Source of the DNA: Mangrovicoccus sp. HB161399
Lineage (GTDB): Bacteria; Pseudomonadota; Alphaproteobacteria; Rhodobacterales; Rhodobacteraceae
DNA length: 64,000 nucleotides
NCBI RefSeq assembly: GCF_013184745.1
Contig: NZ_JAATVU010000018.1
Span: 1-64,000 of the forward strand
Reading direction: 5' to 3'
The notes under the pieces were generated by a model. It saw nothing but the letters and a program-made list of their open reading frames with translations, had not been told where the DNA came from and searched no databases. Positions 10,154 through 19,634 of this stretch are shown piece after piece (the first letter of the stretch is position 1; the number at the start of each line of letters is the position of its first letter). The position numbers and the translations under genes are program-made.

Positions 10154-11647
10154 TCACTCGGCCGGGGCCGGGACCGCGCCGGAGGGCGCTTCCTCGCCGT
10201 CGAGGAAGCCGTCGGTCACCGCGGCGGAGGCCGGACGGGTCACCAGGCTGACGGCGACGAAGAGGATGGCCGAGACCGGCAGGCCCAGGATCCCGGCGCT
10301 CAGGCCGAAGGGCTTGTTGCCGGTGATGTACATCCACAGCACGAAGGCCACGCCGCCGACGATCGAGACCAGCGCGCCTGCCGCCGTGCCGCGCTTCCAG
10401 AAGAAGGCGCCGATGGTGGCGGGGACGGCGACGATCAGGCCCGCGGAGGCGGCGACCGAGAGGATGGCGATCATCGAGAACTCCATCGCCGCGAAGACCA
10501 GCGCCAGGAGCGAGATCACCGGGATCACGAGCTTGCCGATCTTCAGCTGGTGCGCGTCATCGGTGCCCTGGGCCAGGTTGCCGTAGACGTCGCGGGCAAA
10601 GATCGAGCTGAGCGTCAGCAGGATCGAGTCGATGGTGGAGACCGCGGCGGCCAGGATGCCGACCATCACGATCACGCCCAGAACCGGCGGCACGTAGTCC
10701 GAGGACAGCAGCGTCGCGGTGGCGAGATCCGGGCGTTCCAGCTCGGGGAAGGCGACCAGCGCCGAGAAGCCCCAGGTGACGGACACCACCGTGTAGACCA
10801 GGCCGAAGCACAGGAAGATCAGCAGCATGCGCTTCAGCGCGCCGAGCGAGGCCGGCATGAACAGCCGCTGGCTGACCTGCGGGTTGGAGATCGAGAAGAA
10901 GAACCAGGGCAGGGTCAGGCCCAGGAAGGTGGTGAAGCTGAACAGCCCCGGTCCGGGGACCTGCAGCATCTCGGGACGGGTCTCGGCGATGGTGCCGAAC
11001 ATTCCGGTGAAGCCGCCCAGTTCCGACACGACCAGCACGCCGACCAGCACGGAGGCCACGATCATCACCAGCGCCTGCAGGCTGTCGGTCCACATGACCG
11101 AGCGGATGCCCGCCACGTAGGAGAAGAAGATCGCCAGCACGGTCGCCACGATGATGCCCGCGGAGAAGGAGATCGCCCCGCCGGTCATGCCCGACAGCAG
11201 GTAGCCGACGCCCGAGAGCTGCACGGCGGAATAGGGGATCAGGAACACCAGGCTGGTGATCCCGGCCGCGACCGCGACCCAGCGCGAGCCGTAGCGGTGG
11301 CCCAGCATCTCGGAGGGGGTGACATAGCCGTAGCGCTTGCCCGCCTTCCAGAAGCGCGGCCCGAAGATCGCGACCAGCGAGACGCCGGCGAAATAGACGA
11401 TCTCGAAGCCGAGCGCGCCGACGCCGCCCTTGTAGGTGAGGCCCGCGAGCCCGACCATCATGAAGGCCGAATAGGTGGTGGCGGAATAGGACAGCGCCGA
11501 AAGGATGCCGCCCATGCCGCGGCCGCCAAGGAAGTATTCGGACATCGACGAGGTCGCCTTGTCCGAGCCGCCGCGCGACAGGTAGGCAACGATGCAGGAG
11601 AGGAGGATGTAGATGACGATCCCCCAGATCACGAGCGAGGCGGTCAT
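10154..11647 (-). CDS. Sodium:solute symporter (SSS family)
   Basis: 497 residues with about 13 transmembrane segments. SSS-family marks include SMSEYFLGGRGMGG near the N-terminus, SALSYSATTYSAFMMVG and the sodium-site region around AAAVSTIDSILLTLSSIFARDVYG. It would co-transport sodium with an organic anion. The ATG at 11647 overlaps the stop of the 61-residue gene as ATGA, and both follow nicC, so the likely cargo is nicotinate or a related pyridine carboxylate. Pseudomonas putida uses an MFS protein (NicT) in this position, so this would be a different carrier type for the same job. Monocarboxylate or pantothenate transport is the alternative from the family alone. Confidence 0.88.
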   Translation of the reverse strand: MTASLVIWGIVIYILLSCIVAYLSRGGSDKATSSMSEYFLGGRGMGGILSALSYSATTYSAFMMVGLAGLTYKGGVGALGFEIVYFAGVSLVAIFGPRFWKAGKRYGYVTPSEMLGHRYGSRWVAVAAGITSLVFLIPYSAVQLSGVGYLLSGMTGGAISFSAGIIVATVLAIFFSYVAGIRSVMWTDSLQALVMIVASVLVGVLVVSELGGFTGMFGTIAETRPEMLQVPGPGLFSFTTFLGLTLPWFFFSISNPQVSQRLFMPASLGALKRMLLIFLCFGLVYTVVSVTWGFSALVAFPELERPDLATATLLSSDYVPPVLGVIVMVGILAAAVSTIDSILLTLSSIFARDVYGNLAQGTDDAHQLKIGKLVIPVISLLALVFAAMEFSMIAILSVAASAGLIVAVPATIGAFFWKRGTAAGALVSIVGGVAFVLWMYITGNKPFGLSAGILGLPVSAILFVAVSLVTRPASAAVTDGFLDGEEAPSGAVPAPAE

Positions 11648-11829
11648 TCCCCGTCCTTTCCGTAGCCGGCCATGGCCACTGCGTTGAGAATGATCACGGC
11701 GACGCCGGCGAGCGTCCAGAAGAGGAAGCTGCCGTACCAGGCGGCCACCTGTCCGATGAGAAGATAGGGCACGGCGTAGCATGCCAAGATGAGCAGTGCC
11801 ATCAGCACCAGGGCTGTCTTGCGGGTCAT
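11644..11829 (-). CDS. Small two-helix membrane protein, symporter partner (DUF3311-like)
   Basis: 61 residues with two transmembrane helices (about residues 7-27 and 32-55) and a charged tail GYGKDGE. Small proteins of this kind (DUF3311-like, YhdT-like) are typically encoded directly before SSS symporters. Its stop overlaps the symporter start (ATGA), so translation is coupled. The role is presumably to assist assembly or function of the symporter, which is inference from context. Confidence 0.75.
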   Translation of the reverse strand: MTRKTALVLMALLILACYAVPYLLIGQVAAWYGSFLFWTLAGVAVIILNAVAMAGYGKDGE

Positions 11830-11858
11830 TGCGTTTCCCTGTCGTCTTGTTGGTTGGA

Positions 11859-11896
11859 GCCGGGTCCGGCGGGCTGAACCTCCCGCCGGGCCCGGC
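11859..11896. other. Intercistronic hairpin between nicC and the small membrane-protein gene
   Basis: A 15-base stem with one wobble pair (GCCGGGTCCGGCGGG / CCCGCCGGGCCCGGC), 8-base loop, no T tract on either strand. It probably sets nicC expression above that of the transporter; the role is inferred. Confidence 0.6.
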
Positions 11897-11903
11897 CGAT
11901 GCA

Positions 11904-13109
<1,206 letters not shown>

Positions 13110-13235
13110 TCATTTTTGAGGCCGTTTTGCCGTTTTTCCGGCGTTTTCTCCGGAGCCGGAGAAAAACCGGGCAAGTCTGCCCGCAAAATAATCGTTTTTA
13201 TACTAATGATTTTGAGGGAGACCCGGAAAGGCCGC

Positions 13236-13262
13236 GCCCCGGACAGCCAGGCCGTCCGGGGC
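13236..13262 (-). terminator. Hairpin at the 3' end of nicAB, possible terminator
   Basis: Perfect 9-base stem (GCCCCGGAC / GTCCGGGGC) 27 bases after the nicB stop. On the minus strand it is followed by GCGGCCTTTCC, a weak T tract, so termination is uncertain. Confidence 0.45.
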
Positions 13263-13288
13263 GTCGGGCCGACGGGAATCGCCGGGCG

Positions 13289-16200
13289 TCAGGGGCGAGC
13301 CGGAGCGCCCTGCCATGCCGGCAGATCCGGCGCGTAGCGGGCGCGCAGGTAATGGGCCAGCTCGTCGATCTGCGCCTCGGACAGCTCGCCGCCGAAGCCC
13401 GGCATGTCGCGCAGCGGCAGCGAGAGCGGCGCCTCGATTCCGTCGCGGATCACGGTTTTCAGCCCCTCGGCCGAAGGCGCGCGGATCGCGGCGGAGCGCG
13501 ACAGGGAGACCTGCGCCGCCGTGAACGCATCGGCCAGGCCCGGCTCGTGGCAGCTCGAACAGGCCGACCGGAAGAGCCGCGAGGAGGCATCAGGCAGCAG
13601 CTCCGCCTGCCCGGGCACCGCCGCGGGCGCCACGTCCGGCGCAGCGAGCCCGGCCAGATAGACTGCCATCGCGCGGATATCCGCATCGGGCAGCGCGGTC
13701 AGGCTGTCGACCACCTCGCCCATCGGGCCGGCGGCGCTGGCCATGCCGGGCGCATGGCCCTCGCGCAGATAGGCGTAGAGCCCGTCCTCGTCCCAGCCGC
13801 GCGCCGCCATCGCGGTTCCGGCCAGCGCCGGGGCGTACCAGCCGTCGATGACCGCCCCGGACAGCGCCTTCGCCCCGGTCGCCTCGGCGCCCAGCAGGTT
13901 TCTCGGGCTGTGGCAGGCGGAGCAGTGCCCCGCCCCCTCGACCAGGTACTTGCCGCGGTTCCATTCCGCCGATTGCGCCGGGTCGGGCGCGAAGGGGGCG
14001 GAGTCGTGGAAGAGCGTGTTCCAGACGGCGTTGACCGGGCGCAGGTTCACCGGGGCCAGCATCTCGGATTTCGGGGTCGCCGCCGTCACCGGCTCCAGCG
14101 TCTGCAGGTAGGCATAGAGCGCCTGCATGTCCTGGCCGTCGATCTTGGCGAAGGCGGTGTAGGGGAAGGCCGGGTAGAGGTTGTGGCCCTCGCGCGAGAT
14201 CCCCTTGCGCATCGCCCGGTCGAAGGCCGCGAAGGACCACAGGCCCAGCCCGGTCTCGGGGTCCGGCGTCAGGTTGGTCGTGTAGACCGTGCCAAAGGGC
14301 GTCTCCATCGCCCGCCCGCCGGCATTCGCGATGCCCCCTTCCGCCGTGTGGCAGACCGCGCAATCGCCTGCGGCGAATACCTGGCGGCCGCGCTCGATCG
14401 TCTCGGCCGAGAAGGTCGAGGCGGCGGGCGCAGGCTGCGGCGGGATCGAGCGGGCCATCGGGATCCCGACGGCGCCGAGCGTCAGCATGCCGGCCAGCCC
14501 GCCCGCGACGCCGAGAAGCCGCTTGCGCTTTTTCGGCGCGGCGGCCGGAGGCGCCAGCGCGGCAGGCGTGCCTGCGGCCTCGGCCAGTGCGGCGCGGACC
14601 TTGCCGGGGGTGAAGGGCGCCTCGCGCAGCCGCACGCCGGTCGCGTCGAAGATCGCGTTGGCAATCGCCGCCGCCGCCGGAACCGCCGCGCTTTCGCCGA
14701 CGCCGAGCGCGGGCTCGTCGGGGCGCTCGACCAGCATGGTGCGGATCTCGGGCAGCTTGTCGAAGGTCTGGATCGGGTAGTTGGCCCAGCTCTGCGGCGC
14801 GGGGGCTATCGCCTCGAAGCTGACCTCCTCGTGCAGGGTGCGGCTGGCGGTCTGCATCACGTTGCCGTGGATCTGCGCGCGCACGCCGTCGGGATTGATC
14901 ACCAGCCCCTGGTCCTGGCCGACGAAGACGCGGGTCAGCGTCACCTCGCCGGTCACCGTGTCCACCGTCACGTCGCAGACCCAGGCGGCGGCGGCCGCCG
15001 CCTTGCCGGGGAAGGTGCCGTGGACATAGGTCGCGTAGGCGAAGCCCTGGCCATAGGCCATCCGGCCCTCGCGGCGGAAGCGCGGGCCGGTGCGCTCTTC
15101 CCAGCCCGCCTCTGCGGCGGTGCGGCGCACCAAGTCGGCGGCGCGGGGATCGTCGAGATGTCGCAGCCGGAAGGAGACCGGATCCTCGCCCGCCTCGTGC
15201 GCCAGCTCGTCCATGAAGCTCTCATGCGCGAAGGTGTTGGGCAGGGCCGAGACGCCGCGCATCCAGGCGGCGCGCACCATCGGCGCCATGTCGTGGACGG
15301 TGATCTTCTTGTTGGGCACGCGGTAGGGCGGCACCGTGGTGCGGTCGCCCATGTCGGAGTCGCGCGGCTCGGGCGAGATCCGCCCGGTGAGCAGGAGCGA
15401 CAGGTTCGGGCCGCGGTTCGACGGGTACCAGGTGTCGAGCGCATAGGCATGCAGATCCCCTGCCCCGGCGATCCCGCCCGAGACCTCCATCAGCTGCGCG
15501 GCACCCTTGGGCTCCCACAGCGTTTCCTGGGCGCGGGTCAGCTGCACCCGGACCGGGCGGCCCATGGCGCGGGCCAGGATCAGCGCGTCGCCGCAGACAT
15601 CGTCGGCGCAGTTGCGGCCGTAGCAGCCCGCCGCCTGCAGGCGGCGGATCTCGATCGCCTCCGGCTCCAGCCCGGCGAGGGTGGCAAGGTCGCCGCGCAG
15701 CATGTGCGGGTTCTGCGTGCCGCACCAGACGACCGGCTGGCCGCCGTTCCAGTCGGCGATGGCGCAGGACGGGCCGATCGAGCCGTGCAGGTGGTAGGGC
15801 CAGACATAGGTGCGGTCGAGCCGGATGCCGCATTCGCCGATCGCGCGGCCGAAATCGCCCGAGCGGTCCAGCGCGCGCGGCGTCGAGGGGGCCGCCTTGA
15901 TCGCGTGCTTCAGATCCGACAGGTCCGGCGCGGGCGGCGGCATCCGCCAGTTCGCAGGGAGCGCCTCGGCAATGCGCTGCGCCTGGTGCGCGGTCTCGGC
16001 CACCACGGCGAGGAAATCGCCCTCGCGCACCACGGCGAGGAAGCCGGGCATGCACGAGACGGCGGCCTCGTCGAAGGAAATCAGCGACCGGCCGATGAAA
16101 TCGCCGCTGTCGCGCCCGGCATAGGGCGGGCGGACGACATGGCCGTGGACCATGTCCGCGACTTCCAGATCCTGGATGTAGGAGAAATCGCCGGTGACCT

Positions 16201-16714
16201 TCGACGGCAGGTCGACCCGGCCCGCGGGCGTGCCGACGATCCGGTAGTCCTTCGGATCCTTGACCGGCATGTCTTCGTCGAGCCGCATCGCCACGTCCTT
16301 GCCCGCGGCCAGCGCGGCATAGGTGACCTGCGTGTCCTTCCAGAAGATCTCGCCGTCGCGGCTTTCGACCCCGTCCATCGGCGCGTTGAGGCGCCGCGCG
16401 CCCTCGCCCGCCAGGTAGTGGCGCAGCTGCGCCGCCGCCTTGCGCAGCGGGATCGCCGCGATCTGGATGGTCTCGGACGCGATGGTCGCGCCCTGGTCCG
16501 GGGTGCGCGCCGTGTCGCCGAGCACCATGGAGACCCGCGCCATCGGCAGGTCCAGCTCCTCGGCGACGATCTGGGCCAGCGCGGTCTCGACCCCGGTGCC
16601 CAGATCGACATGGCCGTTGAAGCCGGTGGCATTCCCGCCGGCATCGATCTGCACATGGGTGAAGCGGCCTTCGGGACGGTCCTCGAAGACGGAAATCAGG
16701 CCGGTCTCAGACAT
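13289..16714 (-). CDS. nicB: Nicotinate dehydrogenase subunit B: molybdopterin domain fused to triheme cytochrome c
   Basis: 1141 residues. The first ~720 form a xanthine-dehydrogenase-family molybdopterin subunit of the isoquinoline-oxidoreductase type (GFNGHVDLGTGVETALAQI near the start, VGESAAVPAAAAIANAI near its end). A transmembrane helix follows a KKRKR cluster (about residues 725-750). Three CxxCH heme sites stand at about residues 785, 931 and 1052 (CAVCH, CSACH, CSSCH). This is the architecture of Pseudomonas NicB, which takes electrons from nicotinate hydroxylation to the respiratory chain. The membrane helix would place the hemes in the periplasm. The ATG at 16714 overlaps the nicA end by 8 bases, so translation is coupled. 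Confidence 0.93.
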   Translation of the reverse strand: MSETGLISVFEDRPEGRFTHVQIDAGGNATGFNGHVDLGTGVETALAQIVAEELDLPMARVSMVLGDTARTPDQGATIASETIQIAAIPLRKAAAQLRHYLAGEGARRLNAPMDGVESRDGEIFWKDTQVTYAALAAGKDVAMRLDEDMPVKDPKDYRIVGTPAGRVDLPSKVTGDFSYIQDLEVADMVHGHVVRPPYAGRDSGDFIGRSLISFDEAAVSCMPGFLAVVREGDFLAVVAETAHQAQRIAEALPANWRMPPPAPDLSDLKHAIKAAPSTPRALDRSGDFGRAIGECGIRLDRTYVWPYHLHGSIGPSCAIADWNGGQPVVWCGTQNPHMLRGDLATLAGLEPEAIEIRRLQAAGCYGRNCADDVCGDALILARAMGRPVRVQLTRAQETLWEPKGAAQLMEVSGGIAGAGDLHAYALDTWYPSNRGPNLSLLLTGRISPEPRDSDMGDRTTVPPYRVPNKKITVHDMAPMVRAAWMRGVSALPNTFAHESFMDELAHEAGEDPVSFRLRHLDDPRAADLVRRTAAEAGWEERTGPRFRREGRMAYGQGFAYATYVHGTFPGKAAAAAAWVCDVTVDTVTGEVTLTRVFVGQDQGLVINPDGVRAQIHGNVMQTASRTLHEEVSFEAIAPAPQSWANYPIQTFDKLPEIRTMLVERPDEPALGVGESAAVPAAAAIANAIFDATGVRLREAPFTPGKVRAALAEAAGTPAALAPPAAAPKKRKRLLGVAGGLAGMLTLGAVGIPMARSIPPQPAPAASTFSAETIERGRQVFAAGDCAVCHTAEGGIANAGGRAMETPFGTVYTTNLTPDPETGLGLWSFAAFDRAMRKGISREGHNLYPAFPYTAFAKIDGQDMQALYAYLQTLEPVTAATPKSEMLAPVNLRPVNAVWNTLFHDSAPFAPDPAQSAEWNRGKYLVEGAGHCSACHSPRNLLGAEATGAKALSGAVIDGWYAPALAGTAMAARGWDEDGLYAYLREGHAPGMASAAGPMGEVVDSLTALPDADIRAMAVYLAGLAAPDVAPAAVPGQAELLPDASSRLFRSACSSCHEPGLADAFTAAQVSLSRSAAIRAPSAEGLKTVIRDGIEAPLSLPLRDMPGFGGELSEAQIDELAHYLRARYAPDLPAWQGAPARP

Positions 16715-17201
16715 GCGCTTGCTCCCCCGCCGCGGCCAGCAGCCCGGCAGCATGTTCGACCGCCTCGATAATTTCCTGGTGCGTGCCGCAGCGGCACAGG
16801 TTGTCGCGCATTCCCTCGCGGATCTCGTCGCGGCTGGGCCGCGGATTGGCGCGCAGGAGCGCCACTGCCGAAATCACCATGCCGTTCAGGCAGTAGCCGC
16901 ATTGCGCCGCCTGCTTATCGACGAAGGCCTGCTGCACCGGGTGCAGATTGCCGCCCTGCGCCAGCCCCTCCAGCGTCACCACCTCGCGCCCCTCGAGCCG
17001 CGCCGCGCGCAGCACGCAGGCCCGCGCGGGCAGGCCGTCGACCAGCACCGAGCAGGCGCCGCACTGCGCCATCCCGCAGCCGTATTTCGGCCCCTTGAGC
17101 CCCAGCTCGCCGCGCAGAAGGTCGAGAAACAGCCGGTGGCGGTCGATGCCGGCCGTGACCGGGCGGCCGTTCAGCGTGAATGAGAGGGAAAGCGGGGACA
17201 C
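16707..17201 (-). CDS. nicA: Nicotinate dehydrogenase subunit A, [2Fe-2S] protein
   Basis: 164 residues. The N-terminal plant-ferredoxin cluster is shown by GCGMAQCGACSVLVDG and the C-terminal cluster by CGYCLNGM and CRCGTHQE, the standard two [2Fe-2S] domains of molybdenum hydroxylase small subunits. It passes electrons from the NicB molybdenum centre to the NicB hemes. The start is a GTG at 17201, chosen because AGGAG lies 5 bases before it; the overlapping ATG is in another frame. Transcription diverges from nicR, with an operator-like 18-mer in between. Confidence 0.93.
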   Translation of the reverse strand: MSPLSLSFTLNGRPVTAGIDRHRLFLDLLRGELGLKGPKYGCGMAQCGACSVLVDGLPARACVLRAARLEGREVVTLEGLAQGGNLHPVQQAFVDKQAAQCGYCLNGMVISAVALLRANPRPSRDEIREGMRDNLCRCGTHQEIIEAVEHAAGLLAAAGEQAHV

Positions 17202-17243
17202 ATGCGCTCCTTTCGGGTCTGTCCGGATTTCTTGCCCGGCATT

Positions 17244-17261
17244 TTGGATGTACACAAACAT
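17244..17261. promoter_or_regulatory. Putative NicR operator in the nicA-nicR divergent region
   Basis: TTGGATGTACACAAACAT matches the shared TTGnnTGTACA motif. It lies 43 bases before the nicA GTG and 207 bases before nicR. The rest of the 267-base gap is AT-richer than the genes and probably holds both promoters. Confidence 0.6.
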
Positions 17262-17468
17262 TCTTGCAGGCCAGACCGCCTCAAATCCGGTTTCCGGGAT
17301 GGAATGCCGCAAATTGTGCTTATTAAATGTGCATTTTGCAACGCAATTGGGCATTATGGCCTGCCCCGCGATTTCCTGTTGCCGCATGGCGCGAAAGGAT
17401 GCCATCCCGAAGCTCCGAATCCCGCGCAAGACTGGAATGGCCGGGTCCGCGAAGAAGGAAGACAGCCA

Positions 17469-17903
17469 ATGGCGCCGCTGGAAGAAGACTCCGACTACAA
17501 GCTCGACGAGCAGGTGGGGTTCGCCCTGCGAAAGGCCTATCAGCGGCACATGACGATCTTTTCCGAGCACAATCCCGGCGGGCTGACTTCAATGCAGTTC
17601 TCCACGCTCTACCGGCTGGCGACGGAACCCGGGCCGATCTCGCAGAACGCGCTGGGGCGGCTCGTGGCGATGGACGCCGCGACCACCAAGGGGGTGATTT
17701 CCCGGCTGCAGGCGCGCGGCCTGGTCGAGACCGAGCGCGACCTGGTCGACAAGCGCCGCTACATGCTGCGCACCACGCCGGAAGGCCGCAAGCTGCTGGC
17801 CGAGACCCTGCCGACGATGAAGCAGATCACCGCGGATACGCTGGCGCCGCTTTCGGCGGAGGATGCCGCGACGCTGCTGGCCCTGCTGCGCCGGATCAGC
17901 TGA
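17469..17903 (+). CDS. nicR: MarR family transcriptional regulator, NicR-like
   Basis: 144 residues, the usual MarR size. A winged helix-turn-helix spans about residues 40-105: LTSMQFSTLYRLA, then ISQNALGRLVAMDAATTKGV (recognition helix) and the wing DLVDKRRYMLRTTPEG. In Pseudomonas putida NicR represses the nic ring-cleavage genes and is released by 6-hydroxynicotinate. The gene diverges from nicAB, and four TTGnnTGTACA sites in the region are good candidates for its binding. The ATG at 17469 has AAGGAAG upstream; a longer in-frame reading exists but has no ribosome site and would run through the promoter region. Confidence 0.85.
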   Translation: MAPLEEDSDYKLDEQVGFALRKAYQRHMTIFSEHNPGGLTSMQFSTLYRLATEPGPISQNALGRLVAMDAATTKGVISRLQARGLVETERDLVDKRRYMLRTTPEGRKLLAETLPTMKQITADTLAPLSAEDAATLLALLRRIS

Positions 17904-17929
17904 GCGCCGCCCCCCCGGGGCGGTGAATT

Positions 17930-17952
17930 TTATTCATCACCTGACGAAATAA
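17930..17952. promoter_or_regulatory. Putative TetR (NicS-type) operator before its own gene
   Basis: Imperfect inverted repeat: TTATTCAT and AATAA at the ends, with TTCATCA and TGACGAA inside. It shares the half-site TTATTCAT with the perfect palindrome before nicE, suggesting one TetR protein binds both. Confidence 0.5.
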
Positions 17953-18021
17953 TCCGGCCGGGACCTTGCCCCGCGCCGGGCGGGCATGGTTGAAGAGGCG
18001 ATCCCGACGGAAAGGACCGCC

Positions 18022-18696
18022 ATGAGCCAGAAGCAGGAGCCCCGCCGCAAGCCCGGCCGCCCGAAAGCCGGGACGGACCAGCCCGACGCGCGGGACGCGA
18101 TCCTGGACCAGGCCGAGTTCTGCTTTGCCGCCGCCGGTTTCGCCGGTGCCTCGCTGCGCGACATCGCCACCCGCGCCGGGGTGAACCAGGCGCTTCTGCG
18201 CTACTACTTCGGCTCCAAGCAGGACCTGTTCGACGCGGTCTTCCGCCGCCGCGGCGGGATGATCTCGGGGCGGCGCCACGTGCTGCTGGACCGCGCCCTG
18301 GCCGAAGCGGAGCCCACGGTGGAAACGCTGGTCCGCGCCTACCTGCGCCCGCAATGGGAAATGAAGCAGTCCGGACCGGGCGGTGCCGCCTTCATCGCGC
18401 TGCAGGCCCGCGTCCATGCAGAGCCCGAGGCCCATGCGCTGGACCTGCGCCGCGAAGTCTACGATCCCTCGCTGAAACGCTACATCGACGCGCTGTCCGG
18501 CCTATTGCCCGCGATCCCGCGCGACCTGGTGGCGACGCGCATGGCCTTCCTGGTCGGCGCCTACCTTTTCATGCTGAACGATCTGGGCCGACTCGCCGAT
18601 CTCAGCGAGGGCCAGATCCGCGAGATTCCCCCGGACGACATGCTGGAACAGCTGGTCCGCTTCCTGTCTGCCGGCCTTCTGGCGCCCGCAATTTAG
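18022..18696 (+). CDS. nicS: TetR family transcriptional regulator, NicS-like
   Basis: 224 residues. The N-terminal TetR DNA-binding domain is clear: RDAILDQAEFCFAAAGFAG, then SLRDIATRAGVNQALLRYYF (helix-turn-helix, about residues 47-66) and GSKQDLFDAVF. A charged leader (MSQKQEPRRKPGRPKAG) precedes it. In Pseudomonas putida the nic locus also has a TetR repressor, NicS, which senses nicotinate and 6-hydroxynicotinate. Position between nicR and nicE supports the same role. The ATG at 18022 follows AAAGGAC; an upstream in-frame ATG at 17986 lacks a ribosome site. Confidence 0.82.
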   Translation: MSQKQEPRRKPGRPKAGTDQPDARDAILDQAEFCFAAAGFAGASLRDIATRAGVNQALLRYYFGSKQDLFDAVFRRRGGMISGRRHVLLDRALAEAEPTVETLVRAYLRPQWEMKQSGPGGAAFIALQARVHAEPEAHALDLRREVYDPSLKRYIDALSGLLPAIPRDLVATRMAFLVGAYLFMLNDLGRLADLSEGQIREIPPDDMLEQLVRFLSAGLLAPAI

Positions 18697-18740
18697 GCAT
18701 CCGCCTCAAGAAGCCTCCAAAATTCATCTTTTCGCCAATA

Positions 18741-18758
18741 TTGTTTGTACACACCCAA
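18741..18758. promoter_or_regulatory. Putative NicR operator before nicE
   Basis: TTGTTTGTACACACCCAA is identical over its first 12 bases to the nicC copy and lies 60 bases before the nicE start. Confidence 0.65.
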
Positions 18759-18765
18759 TTTTTTC

Positions 18766-18786
18766 ATTATTCATCGAATGAATAAT
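18766..18786. promoter_or_regulatory. Perfect palindrome, putative NicS operator before nicE
   Basis: Nine-base arms ATTATTCAT and ATGAATAAT around CGA, 7 bases downstream of the NicR-type site and 31 bases before the nicE ATG. The half-site also occurs before the tetR gene. Confidence 0.62.
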
Positions 18787-18817
18787 AAAGTTAGGTATCC
18801 CAGAGGAAGGTGACCAG

Positions 18818-19567
18818 ATGAAGACCTATCGCATCGGCCAGATCGTGCCGAGCTCCAACATCACCATGGAGACCGAGATCCCGGCGCTGCTGCGCGCCCG
18901 CGAGATGGTGGCGCCCGAGCGCTTCACCTTCCATTCCTCGCGGATGCGGATGAAGCACGTCACCAAGGAAGAGCTGGCCAGGATGGATGCCGACAGCGAC
19001 CGCTGCGCGCTGGAACTGTCCGATGCCGGCGTTGACGTGATGGGCTATGCCTGCCTCGTCGCGATCATGTCGATGGGCCATGGCTACCACCGCAAGTCGG
19101 CCGAGCGGCTGGGCCAGGTGACCCGCGGCAACGACATGCCCGCCGAGGTCATCACCTCTGCCGGCGCGCTGGTCGAAGGACTGCAGGCGATGGGCGCGAA
19201 GAAGATCGCCGTCGTCGCCCCCTACATGAAGCCGCTGACCGAGATGGTCGTCGACTACATCCGAAACGAGGGCTTCGAGGTCGTCGACTACCGCGCGCTG
19301 GAAATCCAGAACAACCTGGACGTCGCTGCGCATGACCCGATGAACCTGCCGGGAATCGTGGCAGGAATGGACACGGACGAAGCCGACGTGATCGTCCTGT
19401 CCGCCTGCGTGCAGATGCCGTCGCTGCCTGCCGTGACCACGGTCGAGGCGCAGTCCGGCAAGCCGGTGCTGACCGCCGCCGTGGCCACGACCTGGTCGAT
19501 GCTCAAGGCGCTGGACCTGCCGACCCGCGTGCCGGGCGGCGGCGCGCTTCTGTCGGGCGCCTACTGA
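18818..19567 (+). CDS. nicE: Maleate cis-trans isomerase
   Basis: 249 residues of the Asp/Glu racemase superfamily. Both catalytic cysteines of maleate isomerase are visible: Cys79 in MGYACLVAIM and Cys197 in VLSACVQMPS, at spacing like the Pseudomonas NicE enzyme. It converts maleate to fumarate, the last step that links nicotinate breakdown to the citric acid cycle. It is the first gene of the plus-strand nicEDXF unit and lies behind two stacked operator-like sites. The start at 18818 has AGAGGAAGG upstream. Confidence 0.93.
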   Translation: MKTYRIGQIVPSSNITMETEIPALLRAREMVAPERFTFHSSRMRMKHVTKEELARMDADSDRCALELSDAGVDVMGYACLVAIMSMGHGYHRKSAERLGQVTRGNDMPAEVITSAGALVEGLQAMGAKKIAVVAPYMKPLTEMVVDYIRNEGFEVVDYRALEIQNNLDVAAHDPMNLPGIVAGMDTDEADVIVLSACVQMPSLPAVTTVEAQSGKPVLTAAVATTWSMLKALDLPTRVPGGGALLSGAY

Positions 19568-19589
19568 GCGGCCGCGAACACATAACCCG

Positions 19590-19611
19590 GGCCGGGCATC
19601 GCTGCCCGGCC
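19590..19611. other. Intercistronic hairpin between nicE and nicD
   Basis: Perfect 8-base stem GGCCGGGC / GCCCGGCC with a 6-base loop and no T tract. Confidence 0.5.
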
Positions 19612-19634
19612 GCCAAGACGAAAGAGGAGCCGAC

